This document shows, piece after piece, positions 34,701 through 42,967 of a stretch of 64,000 nucleotides of DNA. Every line of letters begins with the position of its first letter. The first letter of the stretch is position 1. The stretch is taken from contig CACXOM010000012.1 of NCBI GenBank assembly GCA_902769255.1, positions 1 through 64,000 on the forward strand, in the 5' to 3' direction. The translations under genes were made by a program, and so were the position numbers. The notes beneath the pieces are model-generated. The model made no database searches. It worked only from the letters and a program-made list of their open reading frames with translations, and had not been told where the DNA came from. Source of the stretch: Oscillospiraceae bacterium (GTDB lineage: Bacteria; Bacillota; Clostridia; Oscillospirales; Acutalibacteraceae).

Positions 34701-35086
34701 TTTTCTGCATAGAAATATGCGACTAAATCCAAGAAAATAAATAAATTTTCAAGACATAGTTCTGCTTGTTCTATTGAGAATTTTTTGTTGGTATGGGCAG
34801 AGGTATTTCCGATTTTTCTAATAAAGTCCATTCGTTTCCAAACATCGTTACCAACAATATCTTTAAAATCTTCATCGCTCATAAGACTGACTAATTTGTC
34901 GTTATACGGCATAACAAGAGCAGCATCTACCGAGTACATAAATTTGACAGCAAATTCCATAGCCCTGCGACAATTTATTATGCAAGACCGAGCATCAATA
35001 TGTAAGACTTTTTCTGCAACAATTGCAGTTTCGGCAAAATCTTCAAACTTTTTATCATTCTTTAAATAATCAAAATTTGTCATCAT
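31793..35086 (-). CDS. hsdR: Type I restriction enzyme HsdR subunit with DUF4145 domain
   Basis: 1,097 residues. N-terminal DUF4145-like region (DARSCIINCRRAMEFAVKFM), coiled coil (about 155-185), then the PD-ExK nuclease (KGYVDYVMMGDNGKPLAILE, EAKRT). The SF2 translocase follows with MATGSGKTRTIIALCD, VICDEAHRSIYNKY, GLTATP and MIGRGTRKCDG. It cleaves DNA after ATP-driven translocation when the HsdMS complex finds unmodified sites. It is the last gene of the operon, 16 bp after the DUF3800 gene. Two in-frame ATGs (35086, 35083) share the AAGGAG site. Confidence 0.93.
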   Translation of the reverse strand: MMTNFDYLKNDKKFEDFAETAIVAEKVLHIDARSCIINCRRAMEFAVKFMYSVDAALVMPYNDKLVSLMSDEDFKDIVGNDVWKRMDFIRKIGNTSAHTNKKFSIEQAELCLENLFIFLDLVAYFYAENYSEREFDKSLLYTHNEPETKPDIDKNVDLQKLIEENKALKEQLTQQRKEQQKTYSPKPLDLTEYKTRKVYIDYMLENAGWSEGINWINEFEVDGMPNDSGKGYVDYVMMGDNGKPLAILEAKRTCKDVAEGRMQAKLYADSLEKKYGQRPVIFLSNGFDTRIIDNVYPERKVATVYSKRDLEKTMNLLKMRTSLSDVSVNQDIAGRYYQEAAIKSVCDSFDKKNRRKALLVMATGSGKTRTIIALCDILQNHGWVKNILFLADRTSLVTQAKRSFVNLLPTLTVTNLCEPKPNYNARCVLSTYQTMMHCIDKVEDEQGKIFTSGHFDLVICDEAHRSIYNKYRDIFNYFDSHLVGLTATPKDEIDKNTYEVFELESGVPTYGYELSQAVTDGYLVDYMSVETKLKFIEQGIVYDELSDEDKEEYEKTFSKDSNIPDMIDSSALNEWVFNEDTIREVLHTLMQNGLKVDYGEKIGKTIIFAKNHKHAEKIFEVFNKEYPYLKDYAMVIDNALKFSQAAIDAFSDIKKLPQIAISVDMLDTGIDVPEILNLVFFKKVRSKAKFWQMIGRGTRKCDGLVDGKDKDKFYIFDFCGNFEFFRLSDSKPTANMIALQGGIFKLKTEIVYKLQDIVYQTPQLVEFRDSLVEDLVTKVNELNRDSFYVRQHLKYVDTYSTKEAFQALTYEDTLSIAEELVPLIIPDKDDPKAIRFDALIYGIELAYLAGKTFNRHKKDLYKKVLAVSRVANIPEIMAQSTFITKLLNTDYVETAGINEFEQIRENIRNLIKYIPVETVTYATNFSDEILSQEWNESDLKSDDSLKNYREKVEYYIKQHQDNLVISKLKSNQPLTQSDLYELEKILWKELGTKEDYESEYNDKPLGIFVREIVGLDMNAAKNAFSEFLNDNSLDSRQIYFVNQIIEYIVHNGILQDLSVLQEAPFTDRGSIVEVFSDFRIWQGIKKIIDKINSNAIA

Positions 35087-35101
35087 ACTACTCCTTAATA
35101 T

Positions 35102-36256
35102 TTAGTTATCAAAATATTTTCTTAATGAAGAATACTCAGTGTTTTCAAATAAATCTAAACGATTATTGGTTCCAAGTTTGATTAAATCTCTGCATATTCT
35201 TAATCTATTTAGCATAGGCATAATTATCGTAGTTCCATGATTTATAAAATCAAATAATTCTGATTCTTTTGCAGGTATTTTATAGCCCTTTTTCGCACCT
35301 GAACCTGATATTATTACTCCATTATCCCTTAGTTTGCCAATAATCTTTGTTCTAAAAGACTGAGTGGAAATGCCTGCGATTTCTGTATTTGATAATTGAT
35401 TTAATAATTCTTTTGTGGGAATATAATTTCTTATACCACTATTCATAAATCTAAAAAGTAAATACTTCAAAACTATTATTTGTGCTTGTGCTTCGCTATC
35501 TTCATCGTTTTCATGCAAATTAATATAATTGACTGCTTGTTTGAAACAAATATTTGCAATATCTTCATCGTAATCACCAGCTAAAGCAGAGTCTTTTATT
35601 ATATAAGTTTCATATGTTTTAGGATATAATTCAATTCTAATAATTTTCTTTCTAAGTATTTTTAAAAAATTTGGTACATCATTACCTTTCTTTTGTACAT
35701 CAAAGTTTCGTGCAATGGTACCACTTATCATATCTGCCAATTGAATCAAAACATCGCTTTTGCTGTTTTGAAACATGAATTCTGATTCGCCAAATAGGTT
35801 TGGTACTTCTTGGTTATTCTCAACATATTTTGAAAAGCTTTTCATATAATCGCTTCCGCCTATTTCATCCGCAACTACAGTTAGTTTCGTAAAAGCATGT
35901 CTTAACTCTTTATGAACAATATTATTCATAAATTTATAAAAAGATGGTTTAAATTTCAATCCTCTTGAATCGGTTAATTGTTGTTTATCAATTACAACGC
36001 TAAAAATATTAAAAGGAAGTTTTAATAAATCTAAAATGATTCTTTTTCTGCGGTCATGTGTTTTAACTTTTATTGATTTCATTTCGCCAGTTTGAAAATG
36101 CTTTTTACGGACTTTTTCAACTTCTAATCTTAGAAAGTCTAAATCGCTTTCTTTAACAATTATTGCAGTGATAATAAAATGAGTTGATACCCCTTCTTTA
36201 GAAAAATCCCAACCAGGATTACCATATTCATCTGTAAAAGCATAGACTCTTTCCAT
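35102..36256 (-). CDS. DUF3800-domain protein
   Basis: 384 residues. The N-terminus (VYAFTDEYGNPGWDF), a central KLTVVADEIGG and VLIQLADMISGTIARNF form the acidic pattern of the DUF3800 family, predicted to have an RNase H-like fold. The C-terminal 120 residues contain a winged-helix-like part (TQSFRTKIIGKLRDNGVIIS). Such proteins are often near restriction systems and mobile elements; a nuclease role is inferred only. It lies inside the hsd operon between the membrane protein and hsdR. Confidence 0.75.
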   Translation of the reverse strand: MERVYAFTDEYGNPGWDFSKEGVSTHFIITAIIVKESDLDFLRLEVEKVRKKHFQTGEMKSIKVKTHDRRKRIILDLLKLPFNIFSVVIDKQQLTDSRGLKFKPSFYKFMNNIVHKELRHAFTKLTVVADEIGGSDYMKSFSKYVENNQEVPNLFGESEFMFQNSKSDVLIQLADMISGTIARNFDVQKKGNDVPNFLKILRKKIIRIELYPKTYETYIIKDSALAGDYDEDIANICFKQAVNYINLHENDEDSEAQAQIIVLKYLLFRFMNSGIRNYIPTKELLNQLSNTEIAGISTQSFRTKIIGKLRDNGVIISGSGAKKGYKIPAKESELFDFINHGTTIIMPMLNRLRICRDLIKLGTNNRLDLFENTEYSSLRKYFDN

Positions 36257-36383
36257 ATATACTCACCTCAATCTTCAATTTAATTATTCTGTCATTCTTG
36301 CAAGACTCCTCAGAAAGCAATTTGTATTTGCGAATCTAAGTTTTCAAACCATTCGAACATAATTATTATTCCTAATATAAATA

Positions 36384-37238
36384 TTAATCGTCATTTTCTA
36401 CTGCTTGTTTTTGAAGAAACTCAGCTTGTTTTCTTCTTTTTTCAAGGGGATTTTCTTCTAACTTACCAAGGTCTTCGTCAACGATTCTCAACCAATTGCT
36501 AATAGGGTTTTCATCATCGGTGATATAATCATCAGTAAAAAACTCTAATTGTGTTGTTTTTGCATAACTATTTCCTAAAATATCTTTATAATAAATAATT
36601 AAATCAAATTTATACTCGCTCGCCGTTTTTTTATCAGGTACAAAATTAAGCAGAGGATAATAGAAAGAAAAACAGTGTGTGGTTTCTTCATTTGATTTTA
36701 GAGTTTTAATTGAATTGTTCCAACATATTCCATTTCCTTTAAAATTCTCGCTTTCACAGGTGTATTTCAAATCTATTGCTGGTCCAATTCCAATGTTAGA
36801 AATAGAAATTTTTGCAGTTAAACTTTTTTCAACTATGTTTTTGCGTTGAAAAGATTCATATTCTACTAAACTAAAACCAAAACTATTATCTTCTGGTTCT
36901 TTAAGAACTTCTACTATTTTGACATCAAGAATAGGAAGATTGTTAAGTCGATGCTGTTCATTTTTACTACGTTTTTGTTCTTCAATTTCTTCTTTTTGCA
37001 GTGTTATTTGTTCATTTGTTTTTTCAAGTTGTTCATTTATCTTTTTATTAGAAAAATAAACAGTAATTAAAACACCAAGTATTGAAATAATCGAACCTAT
37101 GTACTCGCCCAAAAAATTTGAAAACTCGCCACTAATAGTATTACTTTTACTAAATACAAAATATTCAAACAAAAAAGGTATCAAAATAATTATTGCTATC
37201 GAAAAAAATAGTATAGATATTCTTCTAATAATTTTCAT
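36384..37238 (-). CDS. Two-TM membrane protein of the hsd island, function unknown
   Basis: 284 residues. Two N-terminal membrane segments (ISILFFSIAIIILIPFLFEY and IGSIISILGVLITVYF) are followed by a coiled coil (INEQLEKTNEQITLQKEEIE). A cytoplasmic beta-rich domain follows (TAKISISNIGIGPAIDLKYT). Proteins of this shape are frequent next to defence genes, but no function is established. Same strand as hsd genes; the 127 bp before DUF3800 show no further gene. Confidence 0.65.
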   Translation of the reverse strand: MKIIRRISILFFSIAIIILIPFLFEYFVFSKSNTISGEFSNFLGEYIGSIISILGVLITVYFSNKKINEQLEKTNEQITLQKEEIEEQKRSKNEQHRLNNLPILDVKIVEVLKEPEDNSFGFSLVEYESFQRKNIVEKSLTAKISISNIGIGPAIDLKYTCESENFKGNGICWNNSIKTLKSNEETTHCFSFYYPLLNFVPDKKTASEYKFDLIIYYKDILGNSYAKTTQLEFFTDDYITDDENPISNWLRIVDEDLGKLEENPLEKRRKQAEFLQKQAVENDD

Positions 37239-37298
37239 TTTGTTTCTCCTAAATGATATTCAAAACTCCATTATAATGATTTAATTAATTAAATTCAT

Positions 37299-38486
37299 TT
37301 ATATTTCTGATTCGAAATAATCAATCAGTTTATCTTTTTGTAAAGCTAAATCCTTCATATGATTTCTCACTACCGTCTCTTTAGACATAACCCTATATAA
37401 ATTTGATTGTAATCTTTTTAGGTCAATTAAAAGATTATTTTTTTCTTCAGCGTTACAATCGTGTTTTTGGTTAATAATTAATTCTCGCTTGATAATATCA
37501 ATCTTGTTCTCCAATTCTTCTTGCTCATCAACTAAATCTATGAATATCTGTTTTAATCTGCGAATCTCATTCTCTTGTTTTTGTTTTTCAAGTATACGAT
37601 ATCTTTTATGTGAAATAGGGTTAATTCTTTCTTTCAAGATATTTTCATAGTTCTTAACCTCATTAATTGCTTTTTCCTCTATTTTATAACTTGGTTTATT
37701 ATCGTTATATTGAGTGAGAAAACCATTCATACTATACATAAAAAATTTTTGATTTGTTTCTTTGAAAAACTCCTTTTTCAACTCAATTCTTGGCCCTAAG
37801 GTTTTTCCACAAACTTTATGCCACCAATCTTCTTTTTGGTCACCAGTTACAAAAATAATATCCTTTTTATTTGATTTTGAATATGATAATATTTCTTTCC
37901 AAACTATTAAATCACCGTACTCATTATTCTCTTCGCCTTTTTTCTCATCTTTATATCCAGGCGGGGCTTTTTTGGTATATCTTTCCTCTCCTTCTTTTTT
38001 TATTTTTTCCAGTTCAGCCTCCAAAAAGCCATCGCCTACTCTGTGTTCAAACAACTTCAACAGCTTATTTAATACCTCATCGCAATCAACTGTTTCAATA
38101 TAGTTGCTTGTTTTTTTAAGCTGTTCTAACGATTCATCAATATTATTAGACATTGTTGTTATAATTTCATCCTTTTTTTCTCTGCGCAAAACTTCAAAAC
38201 ACTTATCAATAAAGACGTCTTTCGCTTTTTTTAGTTCATCGAAATTTTTTAAAGTGTCAAGTATTACTTTCGGTCTATTTTTCATTAATTCTTGGGCTAC
38301 TTGTTTTGGCATCCATATTCTTTCTGAAAAATGTTGCATAGCCTCTAACAGAGAATTCCTTGTTTTTGCAGTGTATCTATATAAATTTAATAAAACACTT
38401 GTATCAAATACAAATACTGCGTTATTCCATAATATTTCTTTCTCTTTTTTAGTTAAATTTAAGTATTCTTTTATTGCTTCTTTCAT
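37299..38486 (-). CDS. PIN-like (PIN_8) domain protein
   Basis: 395 residues. The PIN-like acidic residues are in AVFVFDTSVLLNLYRYT, in EENNEYGDLIVWKEIL and in IIFVTGDQKEDWWHKV. WMPKQVAQELMKNR is also typical. A C-terminal coiled coil follows (about 300-380, LVDEQEELENKIDIIKREL). The family is predicted to be an RNase/DNase of defence islands. The ATG at 38486 (AAAGGA upstream) replaces a longer frame that would run back into hsdS. It lies between hsdS and the membrane protein, in the same operon. Confidence 0.85.
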   Translation of the reverse strand: MKEAIKEYLNLTKKEKEILWNNAVFVFDTSVLLNLYRYTAKTRNSLLEAMQHFSERIWMPKQVAQELMKNRPKVILDTLKNFDELKKAKDVFIDKCFEVLRREKKDEIITTMSNNIDESLEQLKKTSNYIETVDCDEVLNKLLKLFEHRVGDGFLEAELEKIKKEGEERYTKKAPPGYKDEKKGEENNEYGDLIVWKEILSYSKSNKKDIIFVTGDQKEDWWHKVCGKTLGPRIELKKEFFKETNQKFFMYSMNGFLTQYNDNKPSYKIEEKAINEVKNYENILKERINPISHKRYRILEKQKQENEIRRLKQIFIDLVDEQEELENKIDIIKRELIINQKHDCNAEEKNNLLIDLKRLQSNLYRVMSKETVVRNHMKDLALQKDKLIDYFESEI

Positions 38487-38517
38487 TTTGTTTATTCCTT
38501 TATCCAAATTTTTTGTA

Positions 38518-39153
38518 TTAAACTTTAAATAGTATTTGAGCATCATCAAATCTATTTTGCACCACAACTTTTGATTTGTCGACTTCTTTAGTAAATTGTT
38601 CAAACATAATTTGCTGTTCTAACGGTGGTAATGAAACGATGTAATTAAAAACATCCGAATCCTTTATAGCGGGGTAATTAGCACCTGTAACTACCTTTGA
38701 CATTTCGTCTGTAAATTCATTAGAAGTTACGACTGCCATTAAAAATGATGGCAAACAGTTTTTTGCTCTAAGCACACAAAATCCGCTTGAAGCAACTAAA
38801 TTGTCATATTCATATGTTGTGATTGCAACATTTCTTAGATTAGGTCGAACAGTTGATACCAGTATATCATCTTTGACTATATGCTGTTGTGCTCGTGATG
38901 GTGCTTCTAAGAATATATATTCTGTATAGCCTGTCATAGAGTTCTTCTTGTTGTCGATAGAAGAGATGTCAATATACTTTATTGTATCATTCTTATTAAA
39001 CACTTTTTTAGCCGAAGCTACTTTACCAACGACCAAATCAAGAATCTTTACTTGCGGATAATCGCCTTGGCAAAACATTTCGACAAATCGGGATTTGATT
39101 AGGTTGTCCTGAAATCTTGTCAAACAAAGATGAAATCTTTTTTTGCTTTTCAA
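38518..39153 (-). CDS. HsdS-like specificity subunit 1, C-terminal half (frame-broken)
   Basis: The homologous part starts at DNLIKSRFVEMF (central conserved region). The second target recognition domain is about residues 40-175 (GANYPAIKDSDVFNYIVSLP), and the distal conserved helix is VDKSKVVVQNRFDDAQ. The ATG at 39153 is accidental. Against the second hsdS locus, 38 bp are missing between FDKI and DNLIKSRF, which throws the two halves into different frames. The end (QILFKV) is shorter than the paralogue. Together with 39038-39595 it forms one broken hsdS. Confidence 0.75.
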   Translation of the reverse strand: MKSKKRFHLCLTRFQDNLIKSRFVEMFCQGDYPQVKILDLVVGKVASAKKVFNKNDTIKYIDISSIDNKKNSMTGYTEYIFLEAPSRAQQHIVKDDILVSTVRPNLRNVAITTYEYDNLVASSGFCVLRAKNCLPSFLMAVVTSNEFTDEMSKVVTGANYPAIKDSDVFNYIVSLPPLEQQIMFEQFTKEVDKSKVVVQNRFDDAQILFKV

Positions 39154-39595
39154 TAGAAACTAACGGTATTTCGTATTCTTTAAGCCATTCTGTGCTCATA
39201 TTCTTTTGAGCAACACCTTTTGAAGACTGTATACACTGAACTTCGAAAGAATTACTATTTAGTAAATGAAATAAATAACTTTTTAAAACTTTGTCTGTTT
39301 TTAATCTCAAACAAGCTACACGTTGATTTAGTGCTGCTGGTAAATATTGCTTCTCCAGAATGGCAACTCTTCCAACATTTCCTGTTAAGGACATTAACAA
39401 GTCGCCTTCTTCAAGAACATATTTGTTGAGACCAGTTGAACCCACTGGATAGAAAGCGGGTGTAGTATCCTCTATATACCCTTTTTGTACATTTGCTATT
39501 CTTATAATACGGATGCCTGATTCGACATAGTTTTCGCTTTTAAAAGCAAATCCATTAAGAATATCACAGATATCTCCTATTTTGATTTTTTCCAT
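39038..39595 (-). CDS. HsdS-like specificity subunit 1, N-terminal half (frame-broken)
   Basis: First target recognition domain of a type I specificity subunit: KIGDICDILNGFAFKSENY, DLLMSLTGNVGRVAILE, SKGVAQKNMSTEWLKEYEIP, ending at ISSLFDKI before the frame is lost. The leader sequence upstream (39593-39622) is identical but for one base to that of the second hsdS locus. It may serve as a silent cassette for recombination. HsdS halves of this kind can also work as homodimers, so activity is not excluded. Confidence 0.78.
   Translation of the reverse strand: MEKIKIGDICDILNGFAFKSENYVESGIRIIRIANVQKGYIEDTTPAFYPVGSTGLNKYVLEEGDLLMSLTGNVGRVAILEKQYLPAALNQRVACLRLKTDKVLKSYLFHLLNSNSFEVQCIQSSKGVAQKNMSTEWLKEYEIPLVSIEKQKKISSLFDKISGQPNQIPICRNVLPRRLSASKDS
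39081..39108. repeat. 28-bp direct repeat in hsdS, copy 1
   Basis: Identical to 41283-41310. It codes for DNLIKSRF of the central conserved region and contains CAAAT-CGGG-ATTTG, a small dyad. The 38-bp gap of hsdS 1 starts exactly at its end, so this is a likely recombination site. Confidence 0.8.
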
Positions 39596-39627
39596 CTTTT
39601 CATCCCCACAAATCTAAATTTGCGGGG

Positions 39628-40593
39628 TTAGGCGATGTATTTTTTATGAGAGTTTTTAACATTGTTTTGGTTAACCATTGCATAGTGCATTGTGGTATCA
39701 ATTTGTTGATGACCTAAAAGTTTTTGCACTTGTTCAATCGGCATACCCTTATCAATCGCTTTTGTTGCCATTGAACGCCTAAACTTGTGAGGGTGAACCC
39801 TGTCTATGTTAAGTCTTCTGCCTAAAAACCTCAGCCGTGTTTCAACACCGCTTATTTGCAGGCGGTTAAAAGGGAAGTCTAACGAAACAAAAAGCGCTTT
39901 GTTATCGTCTTTTCTGGAGTTCAAATATTTTTGCAAATGCAATTTTGCCTTTGCATCAAAATAAACTCGCCGTTCTTTATTTCCTTTGCCGTAAACAATA
40001 CACTCTCTATCTTCAAAGTTAATGTCATTGCGATTCAAATGTATGAGTTCGCCGACTCTCATACCAGTAGAATAAAGCAAATCAATAATTGCAAGGTCCC
40101 TAATACAAGAACAATTATCTCTCATAATTTCAATGTGCTCATCTGAAAATGTTTCTTTAACTTTTGTAGCAGTTCTTATTTTATGTATTCGGCGAATAGG
40201 ATTTTTTAAAATGTAATCTTCATCTTCGAGCCAAGAGAAAAAAGAAGATAAGTTTCTTCGAATATTGTCAATTGTTACGCGAGAACAATTGTTGACTTTT
40301 TGGTAATCAGAAAGATATTTTCTTAAATTATCGGTTGTAATTTTTCTTACAGGAATAGTAACGGTGTTTAAAAAGTTTTCTATTGTAACCTTGTAATATT
40401 GAATTGTTCTTTTTGAGCAACCCTCAATGCTTTTAGCTTCAATAAATAATTCAAGATATTGACTGTTTTCAATATCATCTTGTGGAGTTTTCTCGTTTAA
40501 ATTTTTAATTAAACACTGTTGTAATTGCTTCATTTGAGCAATGCTCAAATAATCCTGCATTTCGTTTAAAATAGTTTCAATTGCTGTTTTCAT
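39628..40593 (-). CDS. Tyrosine recombinase between the two hsdS loci
   Basis: 321 residues, XerC/D-like. SAM-like N-terminal domain (SIEGCSKRTIQYYKVTIENF), catalytic Arg in LLYSTGMRVGELIHL, Lys in YGKGNKERRVYF, HPHKFRRSMATKAID and LLGHQQIDTTMHYA with the Tyr nucleophile. Recombinases of this type beside multiple hsdS genes switch specificity in several Firmicutes and in Bacteroides. The leader hairpin at 40595-40630 may hold back its translation. Confidence 0.9.
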   Translation of the reverse strand: MKTAIETILNEMQDYLSIAQMKQLQQCLIKNLNEKTPQDDIENSQYLELFIEAKSIEGCSKRTIQYYKVTIENFLNTVTIPVRKITTDNLRKYLSDYQKVNNCSRVTIDNIRRNLSSFFSWLEDEDYILKNPIRRIHKIRTATKVKETFSDEHIEIMRDNCSCIRDLAIIDLLYSTGMRVGELIHLNRNDINFEDRECIVYGKGNKERRVYFDAKAKLHLQKYLNSRKDDNKALFVSLDFPFNRLQISGVETRLRFLGRRLNIDRVHPHKFRRSMATKAIDKGMPIEQVQKLLGHQQIDTTMHYAMVNQNNVKNSHKKYIA

Positions 40594-40594
40594 A

Positions 40595-40630
40595 ATAATA
40601 TTACCTCAACTTTCTATGATGTAATATTAT
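40595..40630 (-). promoter_or_regulatory. Leader inverted repeat of the hsdS recombinase
   Basis: ATAATATTAC and GTAATATTAT form a perfect 10-bp stem with a 16-nt loop that contains the GAGG ribosome binding site. The start codon lies directly after it. It may sequester translation or be an operator. Confidence 0.55.
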
Positions 40631-40665
40631 AATCAGTTTAAAAGACTATTTCAAATCATCAATAA

Positions 40666-41367
40666 TTAACCAAAATATTTTTGCATTAAGCTGTCAAACA
40701 AAGTTTGTGCTTCATCAAGAGCTTTTTGCACTACAACTTTTGATTTGTCGACTTGTTTTACAAAAGCTTCAAACTGGCTTTGGGTCTTAGAATCTGGAAG
40801 CATAATATCCAATTTCTTAAGCATCGCAATAGATAAATATGCAACCGTGGATCCCGCCTGCATTCCATCAATCTGTCTTATGAGTCCCGATGTCATAAAC
40901 AGATGCTTGATATATAGTGGCGTTATTCCATTTTTATACTTACTCAGCCAACTAATCATGCCGTCTTGAAAATAGAATTTATCTGTATCCGTAATAATGT
41001 AGCATCTACCCAGCGTTCCGCGTGATGTTACTAATATGTCACCTTCTATTGGTACCTGTTTTCTTTCAGTTAGTTCATCATATTTCTCTTGAGATATATA
41101 CAATCCACTAACTGCTTGGCCTGTATCCATCATATTTACAAGGTCTGAAATTCTCCAGAACGGAACACCTTCTGCAGTCTGTTCTTCTTGATAAATCCTT
41201 TTACTTGAACCTATATCGCAGAGTTCGCTTAATTTGTAAACAGGCCATTTTTTACTATTATTCTCAGAATCTCCAAACATCTCGACAAATCGGGATTTGA
41301 TTAGGTTGTCAAGCAATTCTAATTCTCGTTTGCGTTGTTCAATAATTGATGTGATTTTATCAAACAA
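40666..41367 (-). CDS. HsdS-like specificity subunit 2, C-terminal half
   Basis: 233 residues starting at MFDKITSIIEQRKRELELL (the central conserved helix), then DNLIKSRFVEMF, the second target recognition domain (SELCDIGSSKRIYQEEQ, GDILVTSRGTLGRCYI) and the distal helix VDKSKVVVQKALDEAQTLFD. The upstream frame reads on to IREIISLFDKI, so one base missing near 41400 separates it from the N-terminal half. It might be translated alone as a half subunit. Confidence 0.8.
   Translation of the reverse strand: MFDKITSIIEQRKRELELLDNLIKSRFVEMFGDSENNSKKWPVYKLSELCDIGSSKRIYQEEQTAEGVPFWRISDLVNMMDTGQAVSGLYISQEKYDELTERKQVPIEGDILVTSRGTLGRCYIITDTDKFYFQDGMISWLSKYKNGITPLYIKHLFMTSGLIRQIDGMQAGSTVAYLSIAMLKKLDIMLPDSKTQSQFEAFVKQVDKSKVVVQKALDEAQTLFDSLMQKYFG
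41283..41310. repeat. 28-bp direct repeat in hsdS, copy 2
   Basis: Identical to 39081-39108. A second shared block of 22 bp (38564-38585 and 40733-40754) encodes VDKSKVVV, and a third of 30 bp covers the leaders (39593-39622 and 41766-41795). Confidence 0.8.
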
Positions 41368-41768
41368 AGATATAATTTCTCTAATTGGATTGATGTTGAT
41401 GGAATCTCACCAACATCAATGTTACCAATATAGTTTTTATTTGTATGTTTTAAACCTGCACCTTTAAAACCAGCTTCCAAAACATTCATATTTGCGAAAA
41501 AGAAATAGTACAAATATTTACATTTAACTATCTCATTGGGTACTAGTACTATACAATCAGTCGATACTGCATATTTGCCATTATAGTAATGTAAAGTAGC
41601 ATTACCGCCAGTCCCCATAATTATTCCTTCATTCTCAAAAAGATAATCATTATATCTTTTACTCTCATCAACACTTGATGTGAAAAACATATAATCTCCA
41701 TTATCTATTGATTCTCCAGCTTTTATTTTGGATTTTGGAGCAAATTTACATATTTCTTTGACCTTCAT
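41319..41768 (-). CDS. HsdS-like specificity subunit 2, N-terminal half
   Basis: 149 residues. First target recognition domain: KVKEICKFAPKSKIKAGESI, NEGIIMGTGGNATLHYYNGK, STDCIVLVPNEI, IGNIDVGEIP. After GEIP the frame changes: the other frame continues ININPIREIISLFDKI. A single base deletion near 41400 is enough to explain it. The GGGATGAAAAG leader is shared with hsdS 1. First hsdS downstream of hsdM and the HipA-like gene, so it would be the expressed copy. Confidence 0.78.
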   Translation of the reverse strand: MKVKEICKFAPKSKIKAGESIDNGDYMFFTSSVDESKRYNDYLFENEGIIMGTGGNATLHYYNGKYAVSTDCIVLVPNEIVKCKYLYYFFFANMNVLEAGFKGAGLKHTNKNYIGNIDVGEIPSTSIQLEKLYLCLIKSHQLLNNANEN

Positions 41769-41796
41769 CTTTTCATCCCTACAAATCTAAATTTGA

Positions 41797-42930
41797 TTAT
41801 TTATCCTTTATTTTTTTTAATTCTGAAAGTCTATTATAAAACATATTTTTGGTTTTTTCATTATCAAACCATTTTTCATTAATATCTTTTATCTGATTTA
41901 AGCCGATTTTTTTAACTGCCTCTATTGCTGCTTCTTTTTGAGTTATTCTTTTTTCAGTTGTTTGACATACATCACCATCAATAGTTTCATATGCTGTAAA
42001 TGCTTTATTAAAATCCATAAGGGGATACAAGCCTAATAATCTGTTATTAGAATTATTGACATAGAATCCCCAATTTCCCCAATGTCTATCTGTATTTCCT
42101 ATTAAATAGTCAATGATATTCATCATATAGTATGAATAACTATCTTTTTTGAGCACAAAATGTATTTTGTTCATTTCTCTGTTTGAACAGTATACATCAA
42201 TGAATTCAAATGAAACAATACTTTTTTCTTCAGATGTAATTATCTTGCATTTTGATACCCTTGTTCCATCAAAAATATCTTCTTTATACGAAACATGATT
42301 AATATCAAAACAGTCTACAATTTTTGATGCAAGAAGTTCAGCACTAACTTCATTCTCATCACCATCTTTCATTAAATAAATATTCTCATTTTCTCTAATC
42401 CATGCTTTTGGTGCTACTCCTTGAACGGCAACATCTCCAGTAGCATCTCTTGATATGAATAGTTCGGCATTTTGTAGTGTGATAGACTTACCCTTTAAAC
42501 TTACATCTGTAAAAGCGTTTGACAAAGAATGTGAAAATAAATTTATATCAGAAAAGTTTATTTTTTCGTTAGCAGATTTTATCCAATAGACATCAGTTAA
42601 ACATAACCCATGATATGACACAGCAATCATTGCTCTATCTTTGTCAGTAACTGCCTGATTTGCCCCGATAGAAGCCATTATTTCTTTGGCATATTTTCTA
42701 TCTAATGTCAAAACTCTTGAAGAACACCAGTAATAGAAGTTGTTGAGATTATTAACTCTGTCATCCAATTCTTCTGACTTTATCAAATAAAGATTATATG
42801 GCATAAAAGATGGATAGTTAATTGTACATTTACCATTTTCGTAAATGCGTGCAACTCGTCGATTTTTGTGCATAATATCAAAATGTTTCCATCCTTTTTG
42901 CATCTTTTCACGTTTTACTAAAATGCTCAT
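41797..42930 (-). CDS. HipA-like kinase-fold protein inside the hsd operon
   Basis: 377 residues. The kinase catalytic loop is visible in MNIIDYLIGNTDRHWGNWGF, followed by a metal-binding LYPLMDFNKAF (DFN in place of DFG). The N-terminal half has WKHFDIMHKNRRVARIYENG and ASIGANQAVTDKDRAMIAVS. It is close to HipA-type Ser/Thr kinases but lacks a HipB antitoxin neighbour. It lies between hsdM (37 bp) and hsdS (28 bp), so it is expressed with the methylase. A guard or regulator of restriction is inferred. Confidence 0.8.
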   Translation of the reverse strand: MSILVKREKMQKGWKHFDIMHKNRRVARIYENGKCTINYPSFMPYNLYLIKSEELDDRVNNLNNFYYWCSSRVLTLDRKYAKEIMASIGANQAVTDKDRAMIAVSYHGLCLTDVYWIKSANEKINFSDINLFSHSLSNAFTDVSLKGKSITLQNAELFISRDATGDVAVQGVAPKAWIRENENIYLMKDGDENEVSAELLASKIVDCFDINHVSYKEDIFDGTRVSKCKIITSEEKSIVSFEFIDVYCSNREMNKIHFVLKKDSYSYYMMNIIDYLIGNTDRHWGNWGFYVNNSNNRLLGLYPLMDFNKAFTAYETIDGDVCQTTEKRITQKEAAIEAVKKIGLNQIKDINEKWFDNEKTKNMFYNRLSELKKIKDK

Positions 42931-42967
42931 AATACTTTCTCCAATCGTTCGTTATTAATTAACAATA

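Noticed and set aside
38104..38532. 142-codon open frame opposite the PIN-like gene
   Set aside because: Shadow of a Lys/Glu-rich coding strand, with Phe/Ser-rich product and no start signals.
39153..39153. ATG at 39153 as a real start for the hsdS 1 C-terminal half
   Set aside because: The first 14 codons are the out-of-frame reading of the conserved FDKI region and no ribosome binding site is present.
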